In this document: piece after piece, positions 8,501 to 17,013 of the stretch
How the letters are laid out: every line of letters begins with the position of its first letter
How positions within the stretch are numbered: the first letter of the stretch is position 1
Source of the DNA: Phoronis ovalis
Taxonomy: Eukaryota; Phoronida; Phoronidae
Direction: 5' to 3'
Assembly: GCA_028565635.1 (NCBI GenBank)
Contig: JAOXYB010018716.1
Span: 1 to 18,158, forward strand
DNA: 18,158 nucleotides
Program-made: the position numbers and the translations under genes
The notes under the pieces: generated by a model
What the model saw: the letters and a program-made list of their open reading frames with translations, nothing else
The model's database searches: none
What the model was told of the DNA's origin: nothing

Positions 8501-11500
8501 TTATTTCCCATCCACCACATTCATATGAATTTTAAATTATTACAGTACCCACTGAACAACATTGATACAGAAAATTGAAAACAGTCCTAGGTGCCAACGG
8601 AACTATTTCACCATTTTGCCAAATATTCTTGTCCTAGACCCTTACGTCTTATTTTATAGAACAGCTGTATGGAAAATGATCGCAATATTTCTGTCAATAA
8701 GGCTTAAAACATCTGCCCTTTACGCAATACTGGATCCTCCTCTAATAAACTGTATTTATTAGCCTATAGCTGATTTGCACTAATAAATATAATTCTTTTA
8801 CAATTACCGGTACAAGAAAATGAAAAGAAGCGCTAACAGTGTAGCTGAATTTAATTACTGCCAACACCTTTTTGTTGCAGGTACCCAGGTGTCAACATTG
8901 TTAACTTTTCATCCAGTTGGAGTAATGGTCTAGGATTCAACGCTCTGATTCATGCACACCGTCCAGAAGTTATACAGTATGATTCACTCTCTCCTGATGA
9001 TCACATTCGCAATTTGAACAATGCATTTGATGTCGCTCATCAGAAACTAGGAATTTCACGACTTTTAGATGCTGAAGGTATATTTACAATTAAATTTTGG
9101 TTATTTAATGATCATTTTATGCAGTGTTACAAGCTTTAATATCATATAATTATTTTCATTCGCAAGCACACATTTTATTCTACTGTAAACAGCTTGTATT
9201 TATATAATATTTACTTTTTTGCTCTGTCATCTTATTGTCATAACAAAGGATAACCTTTTTGCATGACTGGGAGATTTGGTCAGTTTTATAATAAAACATT
9301 AGTTTTGGTCTTAAATATGAAATCTGCATCATGTGAGCTATATGTTTGAGAATAATATTGTTGAGCATATGTTGACATGATGAATGTATTATGTTCAAGA
9401 CCAGGAATTATAATATCTCTTTGTTGTGTTCTTGTTGAACTATTGCACACATGCAAAAATTCACAAACAGAACTTAAATATCATGTTGTTTCTGAAACTG
9501 GTGGTTCTGTTACAGATGTGGATGTTGCTAAACCTGACGATAAGTCTATTATGACCTATGTTGCTGCATATTATCATTACTTTGCCAAGCTGAAGACTGA
9601 AGTAACTGGAGGAAAAAGAATTGCAAAGGTTAATCATTTGCTTAACATAATTTGGCAAATAAAAATTCAGAATTTTTGCAATAAGGGTGACTGCACTTTA
9701 AATCTTACGAGAATTATTTTTTCCCAATATTTGCTCTTTAAGATCAGTGCAATACTGTACATTGTACATTGTAAGCTATATCAGTATACTGCTATAAAGG
9801 AAAATGTAACATGTGCATTTTTTTGTATGAACAGTACATGCATGCATACAATTAAACAGGCCTTATTTGAAAAATATAAAATACCTGCAATCTGCGTTGT
9901 CATCTGCACTATTTATTGGTGATCTAGCTCTGGCCATACTGAAGTCATAAGCTACAATTATATGCTGACTTTGTTGGTAATTATATTTATAATAGGGGGC
10001 ATATACATACTATGGTCTATTTCATGAATCATCCTATTGTGAAGGGGCAATTGACACTTATGTTCCTTAACCTGTTGTTCAACAGTGTGAATTCCTTTGA
10101 TCCTCATATCTGATGATTCACGAAATAAGGAAACATCTGACTGTATGAACTTAAAATGAAACTCGGTGAACATTCATGGATGTCCATTGTAAACAGAATA
10201 ATATAACAGATATCATTTTGTTACAGATTGTCGGTTTGGCTATGGAGATAGACCAAATGGAGCGTGATTATGAAGCTCTAGTCACAAGTTTATTAGAGTG
10301 GATTTTTAATAAAACAAAGCAACTGAGTGACAGGAACTTTCCTAACATGCTAGATGGTATCCAAGGAGAAATGACAAAGTTTAAGGAATACAGAATCAAA
10401 GAAAAACCACCCCGGTATGTCCTGTACTTGTTTTGTCCATTTTCATTCCTAGTCAAAAAAGGCTTTAGCGTCTGCTGTAATAATTAATGGATAATTTTAA
10501 AGTTATTTCCTTTTCTAGTTGTTTCATCTAGGCCAAAATGGTGCAACAGAAAGCAGAATTCACATATTTCTGCTCACTAACACCAGGCTGATTCTAGCTG
10601 AACATTAATCTAGTCGTGTCACTGTACCTGTATAGGGAATGCACTAACCTGAATTTGGATCTAAAAATATCAGTTAAATTCAAGATGAAGTCTAAACTAA
10701 CTTAAGTTTAGAAAACAAGTAGAAGAAAATCCATATGAACTTGCAGTTGGGTCTTCTGTCATTATGTTGACATGATCTTTGTTTAAGAAGGGGATAACAT
10801 GTTCTGTAGTTGCTTAAACATGCTATCTAATTTTATGTAGTTTATATAAAGCTTACTACATCTATGATAACTAATTAATCATACACTTTCAGGTATCGTG
10901 AAAGAGGAAATATTGAGGCACATTACTTTAACATTTACACTAAGTTAAAAGCTAACGGTCAAAAGTTGTATACTCCACCTGAGGGTAAACTGCTTAAGGA
11001 CATTGAGAAAAGTTGGAAAATGCTGGAAAAAGCTGAATATGCACGGGAATATGCTCTCAGGGAGGAACTGCTAAGACAAGAAAAACTGGAACAGTTAGCT
11101 GAAAAATTTGAAAAAAAGGTAAAACATTGATTTTGAAGTATATCCAATTTTTTTACCATATTTTTGCATATTTGAAAACAAAAAGCTAATGATTTCCATT
11201 TAATTGAACAAACCCATAAAATGACTGAGAAACTAAAAATTGCACTGAAAACTACAAATCAAGTTTTATTATCTGATAAGTCTATTGAAATAGTTTCTGT
11301 GCAGTAGAACGAGCTGCAAGCGTAACAATATCATGTTGCTTTCATGCATCTCTTCTGGTGCTATTAATCATAATCTTGTATGAGATTGAAAAGTTTCTGC
11401 CATCATCGGATAGGCCAAATTACGAGAGTCTTGGTTGAGTGACATGTCGCGTGTATTAGCTGAACACAAATATGGAACTGATGCAGCACAAGTTGAAGCA

Positions 11501-14500
11501 GCTGTCAAGAAACATGAAGCTATCAGCGCTGAAATTCTGGCTAGGGTATGTAAAGTTAACACATAAATCAATATATCGTGACAATTAAGCAACAATAAGT
11601 GCTGATATACCAGCTTTTACGTGTTGGGTGAGATATACATAAAGGGTGTAAATGCTAATATCTTGCAATGTGAATTGTGTCCAATGGTTAGAGTGATATC
11701 TGAAATAACTGCATATAAATAATGTAAAGTTCTAAAACTATGAACAAAATATCTACATCTTAATAGTTCATAATTGGGCCAGGCTTATTCCTACTTCAAC
11801 ACTGGAGGATGTAGTAAGAGACAGGAAATAGTTTTTACAGTGCATATATGTACTGTCAACTGTTTCGTTTATTGTTACAGAAGGATAGATTCCATGCTTT
11901 GACCATTTTAGCCAGGGACTTGATACAACAAAACTACCATGGCAAGGATAATATACGTAGGAAGTAAGTTATGAAGGATGTAATTATCATAAGATCAAAA
12001 TGTGATTAACTTTGTCTTTCAGTAAAATTCAAAAAGAGTTTGGCTAGTGTAAACAGTGCACTGAAACTTGTTTGTTTTAATCACAATGGTACCTTAGTTT
12101 CTTTTTAAGCTGGGTGCCTCTTTGATATGCTGATATAAGTCTGTGTAATGCAGTAACTAGTTTATGCATGCCTGTAGTTTACACAAGTGTTAAAATGTGG
12201 ATACTGGGGATTTGTATTATGCTTTATATTTGGGGATTTCTGACATGTTTATCATAACTGTGTCTAGGGAGCAACAGATCAGCATGAAATGGACACATTT
12301 ACTGGAGCAGTTGGAAAAGAAAAAGGAGACACTGATGGGCTTCAGTGAGCTGATGGGTATGTTCAGAGATATAGAAGGCATTCAAGTGGAAATGAAGGAG
12401 TTAGAGGTAAGCGGACAGACACTCAAACATTCAAGCACAAAACAGGTACAGACACAAAGGTTTTTACTGGTTATGTCCAGAGTGTGGCTTTTGATGTAAA
12501 TCTGTTTAATTTATTCTAATATTAACCTATCTAGTTGAAATTGTTTCAGAAAAATAATCATGGTTTTAGTTAGTATAAATATACTAGCTGCCAGTAGTGT
12601 GTTCATTTTACGTTGTCTTATTGCCTGTGATTGTTGCAGAGTGCAGCACGATCTGAAGACTATGGAAAACATTTACTGGGTACTGAAGATTTACTACAGA
12701 AGCACAGTATGATTGAAGTCCAAATAACTAATCAAGGAAACCGAATGAAATCTCTAAACAAAAAAGCTGAACAATATATGAAATCAACTAGTACTGAAAA
12801 CGCTGTCTTGCAAAAACGGTTGTCTAATGTGAACAAAGAATTTGAAAGGTTGGTGGAGTATTGTAGCAAAATTATTGAAATTGTTACATAATTGTGGATG
12901 ATAAACACAAAAATTGCATTACTTTATTCATAATAAACTCAAAAATTGTATTTGGTTTATATGAAAAATGTATAAAATTTAGGACTGTATGATAAACATA
13001 AAAATTACATTACTTTGTACAAAAAATGCAGAAATATTAGGACTGCATGATAAACACAAAAATGAAATTACTGTGCATGGTTAACACAAAAATGTTTGAG
13101 AGCATAAATTTCCATAAAGTCCTTTTTCTTTAGCTTACATCAGTTATGTACGACTCGTAGAACTAGATTAGAAGAAGCCAAAGATTTTTATCAGTTCATT
13201 CAAGATAGTGAAGAAGAAGACAGCTGGGTTGTGGAGAAACAAAGGATTGCAAAATCAATGATATCTGGTCGAGATCTCATGGCTGTTCGTAGCCTGCTTA
13301 AGAAACATGAGGTTAGGATTGTGTGAAGTGTCAATACCAAAAATTCTTGTATGTGTTTTAAATTAAAAAATTAAATTCCAGTTGTAGAAATGTTTATAAA
13401 TATTAAGTTAACACAGATTTTGTAAAGATGATACAAGTGTTAAAAGCCATTGATTATTAATTAAAAACGCTAGCAATATCTGATCTTGAATCAGTTCTTC
13501 AGACAAACAAGAGGACATACAACAATGATTTGCTGATGTCAAAAAATTTACTTCCTCCAAAATTATTCCTTGAACTGATAACATGATTTAACCCATTTTT
13601 GTAAAGTGTGCATGGCTGTGTTGATAACAATTACTAAAAATAATAATTATGTATTTTGTTTCTTTAAGATTATATAGAGATTAAAATGTGTGATTATCAT
13701 CAAAATGTTAATTAGAGTTAACTGACAAAAAGGTAGATTGCAGTTAATCCAGAAGGCTGTGATGTGTTTTAAAGAACAGCTTTGTCACTCATCGTCTTGA
13801 ATTGCTTGTAGGCCCTTGAAGCTGAAATGTCTGCTAAATGGCCATTATGTATGCAAGTCTGTAATATAGGAGAACAACTTATTAAAAATGGTCACTATGC
13901 AAAACGGGATTTGAAACTGAGGATACAAAGTTTACAAGAGAAGTGGGAACGCCTCCGAGGCTTAGCAGCATCAAGGCGTACAAGACTGGAAGACGCTGAG
14001 GAATCTCATAGGGTAATTGCAGAACTCAGTATCATTAGTAGAAAAAATATAAAATTATATTTTCTACAAATTACAGACTATGGTAATGCATGAGGTTTCT
14101 TGTGTTTGCAGGCAGGAAGCATTGTAGTGCAAGTGTGTATTATTATAGCACTGACTATAAAATGCAAATTTAATGTTTGTTCTACCATTTTCATGGTGAA
14201 AGAGCAGAACATAACATTTCTCACTATAGGATTGGTAATGATGACATTTACATAAAAATGCAGATTGTAAAAACTGATGGAAAGTGCAGTGTAAAAACTG
14301 ATGTGGGTTTGATTCAACCATTTTTGTGATTTATCAGTAAAAGCATTTTTAGTATAATGGCAGTAATTAATAGAAAGTAATAAGAATTTCAGTATTTTTC
14401 TTCTGTTTCAGTATTATCAAGATGCCAATGAGGCGGAATCATGGATGAGAGAAAAGATGCCTTTAGTTTGTAGTGATGATTACGGAAAAGATGAAACCAG

Positions 14501-17013
14501 TGCTAAAAAGCTTTACCAGCGTCATCTACGGTTACAAGAAGAAATCAAATCATATGAAGATGATGTTCGTCGTTTAAATGAATTAGCTGCATTGATGACC
14601 AAAGCACAAGCAGATGACGCTAGTGTAAGTTCCCAAGCTCGTATTCTGAATCTTTAAATTAATCATATCTGTTCATATTATACACATGGAACTGCTGTTA
14701 TTTTCTTTTCACTTGTTAAAACTTCAAAAAATACTTGTGCAATATTGTTTTAGGTAGAATCATATTACTATAATTTTAATGTCTTCTACTGGCAGCATGA
14801 AGCCTTCACATCAAATGACTCTTGCACATCTTGATATAATTATGACTATATCTCCATTTGATATATACTGTGTATATATGTATATGTATAATAAATATTT
14901 AAAATTCATTACAGCAACTGTTTCTGGTTACTATGCATGCACTTATTAGATGCTGTGTGAAGCAATAAATCCTGTAAAATAGCACTGTATACAATTAGTT
15001 CATACTTGCACTTTTACAATCATGTTCGAATTCAATTCAGGAAAGTCATCACTATCTAGCTAATACAAATAGTGCGTGGGTAATGGAACTCTACGCCAAA
15101 GTAGTAAGCTCAATTAAACATTTTTTTTAACACTATTATGTTACCAATTCAATATTATACTGTTTTAGAACCTATATACACTATTGTTCATGTAACCTCA
15201 CTGGAGGTGCACATGTATGAACTAATTAAAGATGAGTGCTTCCAGAGATACCAGAGTGTTACAAAGACACCAACAGCATTTAGAACATTGAATTGTCAAA
15301 AGAAGAGAGTGAAAATATCAATTTAATATAGAAGCACATTTTTTATCCAAACAGTTTAGCCTTGACTTTGATGATGAAGATGACCTGAATGATTTGACCT
15401 TTGACCTAAGTCACTTTGAGGTCAATGGGTGCATGCAGGATGAGGTAGACTTAATGATAATCCTGAATGCTTATTTCCTTAACTGTATAACTCTTAACTT
15501 TGCTGTTGTGGTGGTACTAAGATCAATAATAGACTCTTACATACACTTGGTGGAACCATCATTGCGGTTCCGTAAACAATCTCTGCACGCTGGCTTTGTG
15601 AAGAGAATCATGCGAGTATAAAATGCACCTGCTGGGAATGATTATGGCGATCACAGCAGGGTCACAACCAAGTGTATGCAAGTAGTCTATTGTATCTAGT
15701 ATAAGAAAAATGCAATCAGGCATGGGTTTATATAAAAAAAGTCAGTATTCATACAAAAAAAGAGAGAATGAGCAGGCAACAAAAAGTGGGGACAAATAAA
15801 CTACAGCAGATCACTGCACTATGCAAACTGCTATCAAACCAGATGAGATTGAATCCCTGAGGTAAAACAAAACAAGTATTGTATTCAATGGTTGTTTATG
15901 TGTAAACAATGACTGAGGGCATTTTTCTCAAGGTGTAATTCTGTTTTACCTGATTTTGAAGTCGTCGTCATGACAGGACTACCTAGCCACTAAAATCCTT
16001 CTTTACTCTGAGCAGGTGACAGAACTTTGCATTTATAGATTTGTCCTAAGACACGAGGTGCTAATAATCATGTTTGAACAGCATACAAAAGGTGCATGGA
16101 ATTTATGATGCTAGTTGTAACATTTGCTGCTTTTATGCGTACTGTGATAATAAAAAGCATGTTTAACTGCTTGTTAACTGTTATGATGCATTTTGTATGG
16201 CTGATTTTTTTACAGGAAATGTGTAACAGATCTTTCTAAAAGCATTTTTTATGTAATGCTATTTCTAAATCTGCTTAGGCTGTTGTAAAACTGAAATCTA
16301 AACATGTAACCTTTATCCAAACATTTGTTTTAGGTGTGTATTGCTTATTTTAATTATAACAAATTATCAGTATTATTTTATGGGCTATTTGTTATTCACT
16401 TATAACGTATAATGTAGAAACTGATTTACCTTCCAGAAAAAGCATGGCAATATCTTTGATTCCTTGCTGTTATTATTATAGCGATAGTATACTAAGAGAA
16501 TGATGTGCAAAACATTGCTTTCATTACAATTACAAGATTTGATTTAATAATTAAAGTATAATGCATTCATCAATAAAATTGCATTGTTTAAGTAACTCAT
16601 ACAAGCGGGGTTAATTCAATGCTGTTTAAGTAACTCATACAAGCGGGGTTAATTCAATGCTGTTTAAGTAACTCATACAAGCGGGGTTAATTCAGTGCTG
16701 TTTAAGTAACTCATACAAGCGGGGTTAATTCAATGCTGTTTAGTTTTTCTTTCATGTTTTTATTTCAAGAGTTAATCAAATGATACTTAGATTAAATTCA
16801 TTATTGTAGCCTATCGTTCGTCCATCTAGTGTGACTTCTGACTCTGGAGAGGAAGAATGGACAGAGGAAATCGTGGATATTCCCCATGAGGTAGAAGTAG
16901 ATGAAGTCGTAGAGCGAGAGGTTCTAAAGGAGACAATGGAAGAGAGACGTATACCACAAGTTAAAGCCAGATATAAGTACAAAGGAGAGGGCATGGAATG
17001 TAGCAGAGGGGAG
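2530..17013 (+). CDS. Beta-heavy spectrin (karst/SPTBN5 family), 5' part, 19 exons
   Basis: Nineteen exons joined at GT-AG junctions with consistent phases give ~913 residues. Domains by approximate residue: N-terminus 1-29, CH1 30-136, CH2 151-258, spectrin repeat 1 at 272-395, repeat 2 at 398-505, repeat 3 at 510-616, repeat 4 at 618-722, helices A-B of repeat 5 at 724-790, acidic linker 795-890, SH3 start 896-913. The tandem CH pair is the actin-binding domain known from beta-spectrins. The SH3 domain in repeat 5 marks the beta-heavy class, which pairs with alpha-spectrin in the apical membrane skeleton of epithelia, and in Drosophila works with Crumbs. Full-length members have about 30 repeats and a C-terminal PH domain, so most of the gene lies downstream. 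Ordinary beta-spectrin is excluded by the SH3 onset. The species orthologue name is not assignable. Confidence 0.92.
3326..3665. repeat. Degenerate ~35-bp minisatellite
   Basis: The motif TTTTTACCATAGG or a close variant starts near 3330, 3368, 3403, 3443, 3526, 3559, 3594, 3626 and 3647, mostly 33-40 bases apart. The segment between motifs also recurs (ATATTTTTT..GCAAAT, near 3383 and 3608). The block is flanked by similar C-runs, AAGTGCCCCCC near 3306 and AAGTACCCCCC near 3687. An open frame at 3520-3744 is a product of this repeat and not a gene. Confidence 0.55.
5965..5993. repeat. Short hairpin, 11-bp perfect stem
   Basis: AAAAACATGAA (5965-5975) and its exact complement (5983-5993) surround a 7-nt loop. 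The right arm runs into an acceptor-like tttttacag at 5990-5998. Confidence 0.5.
6714..6841 (+). CDS. Spectrin exon 2: N-terminus and start of CH1
   Basis: Acceptor gttttattttcag, donor aag|gttagt. It encodes [20 protein letters not shown] and WMNSFLDK. The run [18 protein letters not shown] is the near-invariant entry to the first CH domain of beta-spectrins and alpha-actinins. It begins with two bases completing the codon from exon 1. Confidence 0.96.
6842..7223 (+). other. Spectrin intron 2
   Basis: 382 bases, AT-rich; nothing else is recognised apart from splice sites. Confidence 0.8.
7224..7391 (+). CDS. Spectrin exon 3: CH1 core
   Basis: 56 codons, phase 0 at both ends. It carries [28 protein letters not shown] and [15 protein letters not shown], all hallmark CH1 segments. 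The actin-binding surface of the CH1 domain falls here by family knowledge. Confidence 0.97.
7479..7769 (+). mobile_element. tRNA-derived SINE with 12-bp target-site duplication
   Basis: The body at 7491-7757 begins with a tRNA-like head. It has an A-box-like TGGTAGGTGCCGG (7499-7511) and a B-box-like GGTTTGAATTCC (7534-7545), followed by a tRNA-unrelated region and an A/T-rich tail. AATCTTCTATAT is duplicated exactly at 7479-7490 and 7758-7769, showing insertion by target-primed reverse transcription. It sits in the sense orientation of the spectrin intron. The body (AGGTGTAAAAATGGGTACC ... AAGTAACCTGCGATAGACTA) resembles SINE bodies I associate with marine invertebrates; the family name is uncertain. 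The open frame overlapping it is not a gene. Confidence 0.9.
7534..7545 (+). promoter_or_regulatory. RNA polymerase III B-box of the SINE
   Basis: GGTTTGAATTCC is one substitution and one inserted T away from the consensus GGTTCGAATCC. It may be weakened in this copy. Confidence 0.65.
7827..7943 (+). CDS. Spectrin exon 4: end of CH1
   Basis: 39 codons, phase 0 at both ends: [15 protein letters not shown], then [27 protein letters not shown] and [13 protein letters not shown] are the conserved last helices of CH1. Confidence 0.97.
8204..8274 (+). CDS. Spectrin exon 5: CH1-CH2 linker and CH2 start
   Basis: [20 protein letters not shown], then KTA and two bases of a split glycine codon. [13 protein letters not shown] is the first helix of CH2. 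Donor gtatgt. Confidence 0.96.
8275..8880 (+). other. Spectrin intron 5
   Basis: 606 bases with no supportable gene or repeat. The frame at 8562-8762 shows no family features. It ends in ccaacacctttttgttgcag, a strong acceptor. Confidence 0.75.
8881..9077 (+). CDS. Spectrin exon 6: CH2 core
   Basis: [36 protein letters not shown] and [19 protein letters not shown] are textbook CH2 segments. The junctions are phase 2 (entry) and phase 1 (exit). Confidence 0.97.
9078..9515 (+). other. Spectrin intron 6
   Basis: 438 bases, AT-rich. Open frames on both strands near 9180-9400 have no recognisable composition; nothing else seen. Confidence 0.75.
9516..9628 (+). CDS. Spectrin exon 7: last helices of CH2
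   Basis: [20 protein letters not shown] and [17 protein letters not shown]. The [10 protein letters not shown] motif and the aromatic run after it close CH2. The donor is aag|gttaat. Confidence 0.96.
9629..10226 (+). other. Spectrin intron 7, with an imperfect foldback
   Basis: 598 bases. It contains the 10019-10126 inverted repeat and an open continuation of exon 7 that ends at a stop codon near 9920, with no spectrin similarity past the donor. Confidence 0.7.
10019..10126. repeat. Imperfect foldback, ~108 bp
   Basis: ATTTCATGAATCATC (10019-10033) pairs with GATGATTCACGAAAT (10112-10126), 14 of 15 positions. The centre holds CTGTTG/CAACAG around 10074-10087, and weaker pairing continues inward and outward. 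It is consistent with an old MITE hairpin; no target-site duplication is evident. Confidence 0.5.
10227..10414 (+). CDS. Spectrin exon 8: post-CH2 helix and repeat 1 start
   Basis: [20 protein letters not shown], then [20 protein letters not shown] and [19 protein letters not shown]. The pattern LLEWI..K...L..R.FPN....IQ..M..F..YR..EKPP is the conserved first spectrin repeat following the beta-spectrin actin-binding domain. Confidence 0.97.
10415..10892 (+). other. Spectrin intron 8
   Basis: 478 bases; no gene, RNA or repeat recognised. Confidence 0.8.
10893..11118 (+). CDS. Spectrin exon 9: repeat 1, second half
   Basis: [40 protein letters not shown] and a charged helix of 35 residues ending LAEKFEKK. 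The segment Y.PPEGKL..DIEK.W..LEKAE is diagnostic of beta-spectrin repeat 1. Confidence 0.97.
11119..11413 (+). other. Spectrin intron 9
   Basis: 295 bases. The 3' end (catcatcggatag) has an unusually poor pyrimidine tract, yet the spectrin alignment requires this acceptor. Confidence 0.75.
11414..11545 (+). CDS. Spectrin exon 10: repeat 2, helices A-B
   Basis: [20 protein letters not shown] and [20 protein letters not shown], then ILAR. The spacing [13 protein letters not shown] across the junction equals that of known beta-spectrins (FDRKAAMRETWL type). V.AA.KKHEAI is the conserved helix B start. Confidence 0.95.
11546..11880 (+). other. Spectrin intron 10
   Basis: 335 bases; nothing recognisable beyond splice signals. 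Confidence 0.75.
11881..11963 (+). CDS. Spectrin exon 11: repeat 2, helix B-C
   Basis: [20 protein letters not shown] and GKDNIRR, then two bases of a split lysine codon. The ARDL...NYH segment is typical of beta-spectrin repeat 2. Donor gtaagt. Confidence 0.95.
11964..12267 (+). other. Spectrin intron 11
   Basis: 304 bases; nothing recognised. The acceptor is ataactgtgtctag. Confidence 0.75.
12268..12406 (+). CDS. Spectrin exon 12: repeat 2 end and repeat 3 helix A
   Basis: [20 protein letters not shown] followed by [19 protein letters not shown]. The W..LLE.L...K..L spectrin helix C pattern is clear, and the donor is gag|gtaagc. Confidence 0.95.
12640..12848 (+). CDS. Spectrin exon 13: repeat 3
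   Basis: [20 protein letters not shown] opens it; [16 protein letters not shown] is one of the most conserved beta-spectrin segments. Helices B and C follow, ending NKEFE. An open frame runs on past the donor (ag|gttggt) to a stop near 12890 and is not used. Confidence 0.97.
12897..13095. repeat. Degenerate ~30-bp repeat in intron 13
   Basis: Copies of ATGATAAACACAAAAATTG and variants occur near 12898, 12929, 12989, 13047 and 13076, at spacings close to multiples of 29-31. Two copies share GGACTGYATGATAAACA. The copies are strongly diverged. Confidence 0.5.
13134..13311 (+). CDS. Spectrin exon 14: repeat 3 end and repeat 4 helices A-B
   Basis: [20 protein letters not shown], then [20 protein letters not shown] and [12 protein letters not shown]. 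The L..L...RR.RLEEA...YQF..D..EE..W..EK pattern is typical of a spectrin repeat junction. Intron 13 separates it from exon 13. Confidence 0.97.
13312..13811 (+). other. Spectrin intron 14
   Basis: 500 AT-rich bases; no feature recognised. Confidence 0.8.
13812..14012 (+). CDS. Spectrin exon 15: repeat 4 end
   Basis: 67 codons, phase 0 at both ends: [20 protein letters not shown] through [20 protein letters not shown] and [14 protein letters not shown]. The L..KW..L..LA..RR.RLEDA.E.HR pattern is the end of helix C of one repeat and the linker into the next. Confidence 0.96.
14013..14411 (+). other. Spectrin intron 15
   Basis: 399 bases. Two overlapping minus-strand open frames (about 14064-14321) look like chance frames; nothing else seen. 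Confidence 0.75.
14412..14624 (+). CDS. Spectrin exon 16: repeat 5, helices A-B
   Basis: 71 codons: [40 protein letters not shown] and a helix B ending [11 protein letters not shown]. The [13 protein letters not shown] and DDYGKDE motifs fit the repeat that carries the SH3 domain in beta-heavy spectrins. Phase 0 ends allow the downstream linker exons to be inserted or skipped without a frameshift. Confidence 0.96.
14625..15040 (+). other. Spectrin intron 16
   Basis: 416 bases. It includes a short TA-rich run (about 14868-14895, tatatactgtgtatatatgt) and no other feature. Confidence 0.75.
15041..15103 (+). CDS. Spectrin exon 17 (probable): 21-residue linker exon
   Basis: Acceptor ttcgaattcaattcag and donor gta|gtaagc flank exactly 21 codons, [21 protein letters not shown], in the required phase 0. 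The position, between helix B of repeat 5 and the SH3 domain, allows a variable linker. The sequence is not one I recognise, so it could be an alternative cassette or a false call. A second donor three bases earlier (gtagta at 15101) is possible. Confidence 0.55.
15355..15444 (+). CDS. Spectrin exon 18 (probable): 30-residue acidic linker exon
   Basis: Acceptor ttttttatccaaacag and donor gag|gtagac flank exactly 30 codons in phase 0: [20 protein letters not shown] and [10 protein letters not shown]. The composition (many D/E alternating with F/L) is unlike the surrounding intron, and the next exon is also acidic, which supports it. No homologue is known to me. The donor is only moderate. Confidence 0.6.
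15515..15701. mobile_element. Cloverleaf-like foldback element with TA ends (MITE-like)
   Basis: Imperfect terminal inverted repeats of about 35 bp: the left arm (15517-15551) contains ATAGACT and CATACACTTGG, and the right arm (15667-15699) contains their complements. The dinucleotide TA lies at both outer edges (15515-15516 and 15700-15701), as Tc1/mariner-type insertion would leave. Inside are three hairpins: GGAACC/GGTTCC (15552-15571), TCTCTGCAC/GTGAAGAGA (15580-15606, one mismatch) and CCTGCTG/CAGCAGG (15628-15660). No transposase is encoded, so it would be non-autonomous. An open frame that crosses it is not a gene. Confidence 0.6.
16585..16742. repeat. 38-bp minisatellite, 4.2 copies
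   Basis: Copies begin at 16585, 16623, 16661 and 16699 with an exact 38-base period, followed by a 6-base partial copy. The unit runs from TGTTTAAGTAACTCATACAA through GCGGGGTTAATTCAATGC. The only difference I see is one A-to-G change in the third copy (TTCAGTGC). Such identity implies recent expansion. It ends about 67 bases before the acceptor of exon 19. Confidence 0.95.
16810..17013 (+). CDS. Spectrin exon 19: acidic linker and start of the SH3 domain
   Basis: 68 codons, phase 0 at both ends. The first 50 residues are acidic ([20 protein letters not shown], then [19 protein letters not shown]). They run into [18 protein letters not shown], the first strand and RT loop of an SH3 domain (family pattern RR.PQV.ALY.Y.G.GM...KGE). 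This beta-heavy spectrin SH3 lies in repeat 5. The ALYDY motif appears as ARYKY. The rest of the SH3, with its tryptophan pair, was not found up to the window end. Confidence 0.93.

Larger units (their letters stand above)
15445..16809 (+). other. Spectrin intron 18 (~1.4 kb)
   Basis: Contains a foldback element (15515-15701), unstructured AT-rich sequence, and a 38-bp minisatellite (16585-16742) close to the 3' end. No exon could be supported inside. Confidence 0.65.

Noticed and set aside
9377-9922. 181-residue open frame across exon 7
   Set aside because: Only the 9516-9628 part is spectrin. The rest is intron that happens to stay open; the donor at 9629 and exon 8 at 10227 give the correct continuation.
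9958-10173. Minus-strand 71-residue frame in intron 7
   Set aside because: It overlaps the foldback at 10019-10126 and shows no recognisable domain.
15138-15326. Protein-like frame in intron 17 that could be another exon
   Set aside because: The acceptor-like gttttag at 15162-15168 would need a phase 1 entry, but exon 17 ends in phase 0. No good donor is present before the stop codon.
16585-16742. Regular short repeats considered as a CRISPR array
   Set aside because: The 38-bp units are head to tail with no spacers, in the intron of an animal gene, so it is a minisatellite.
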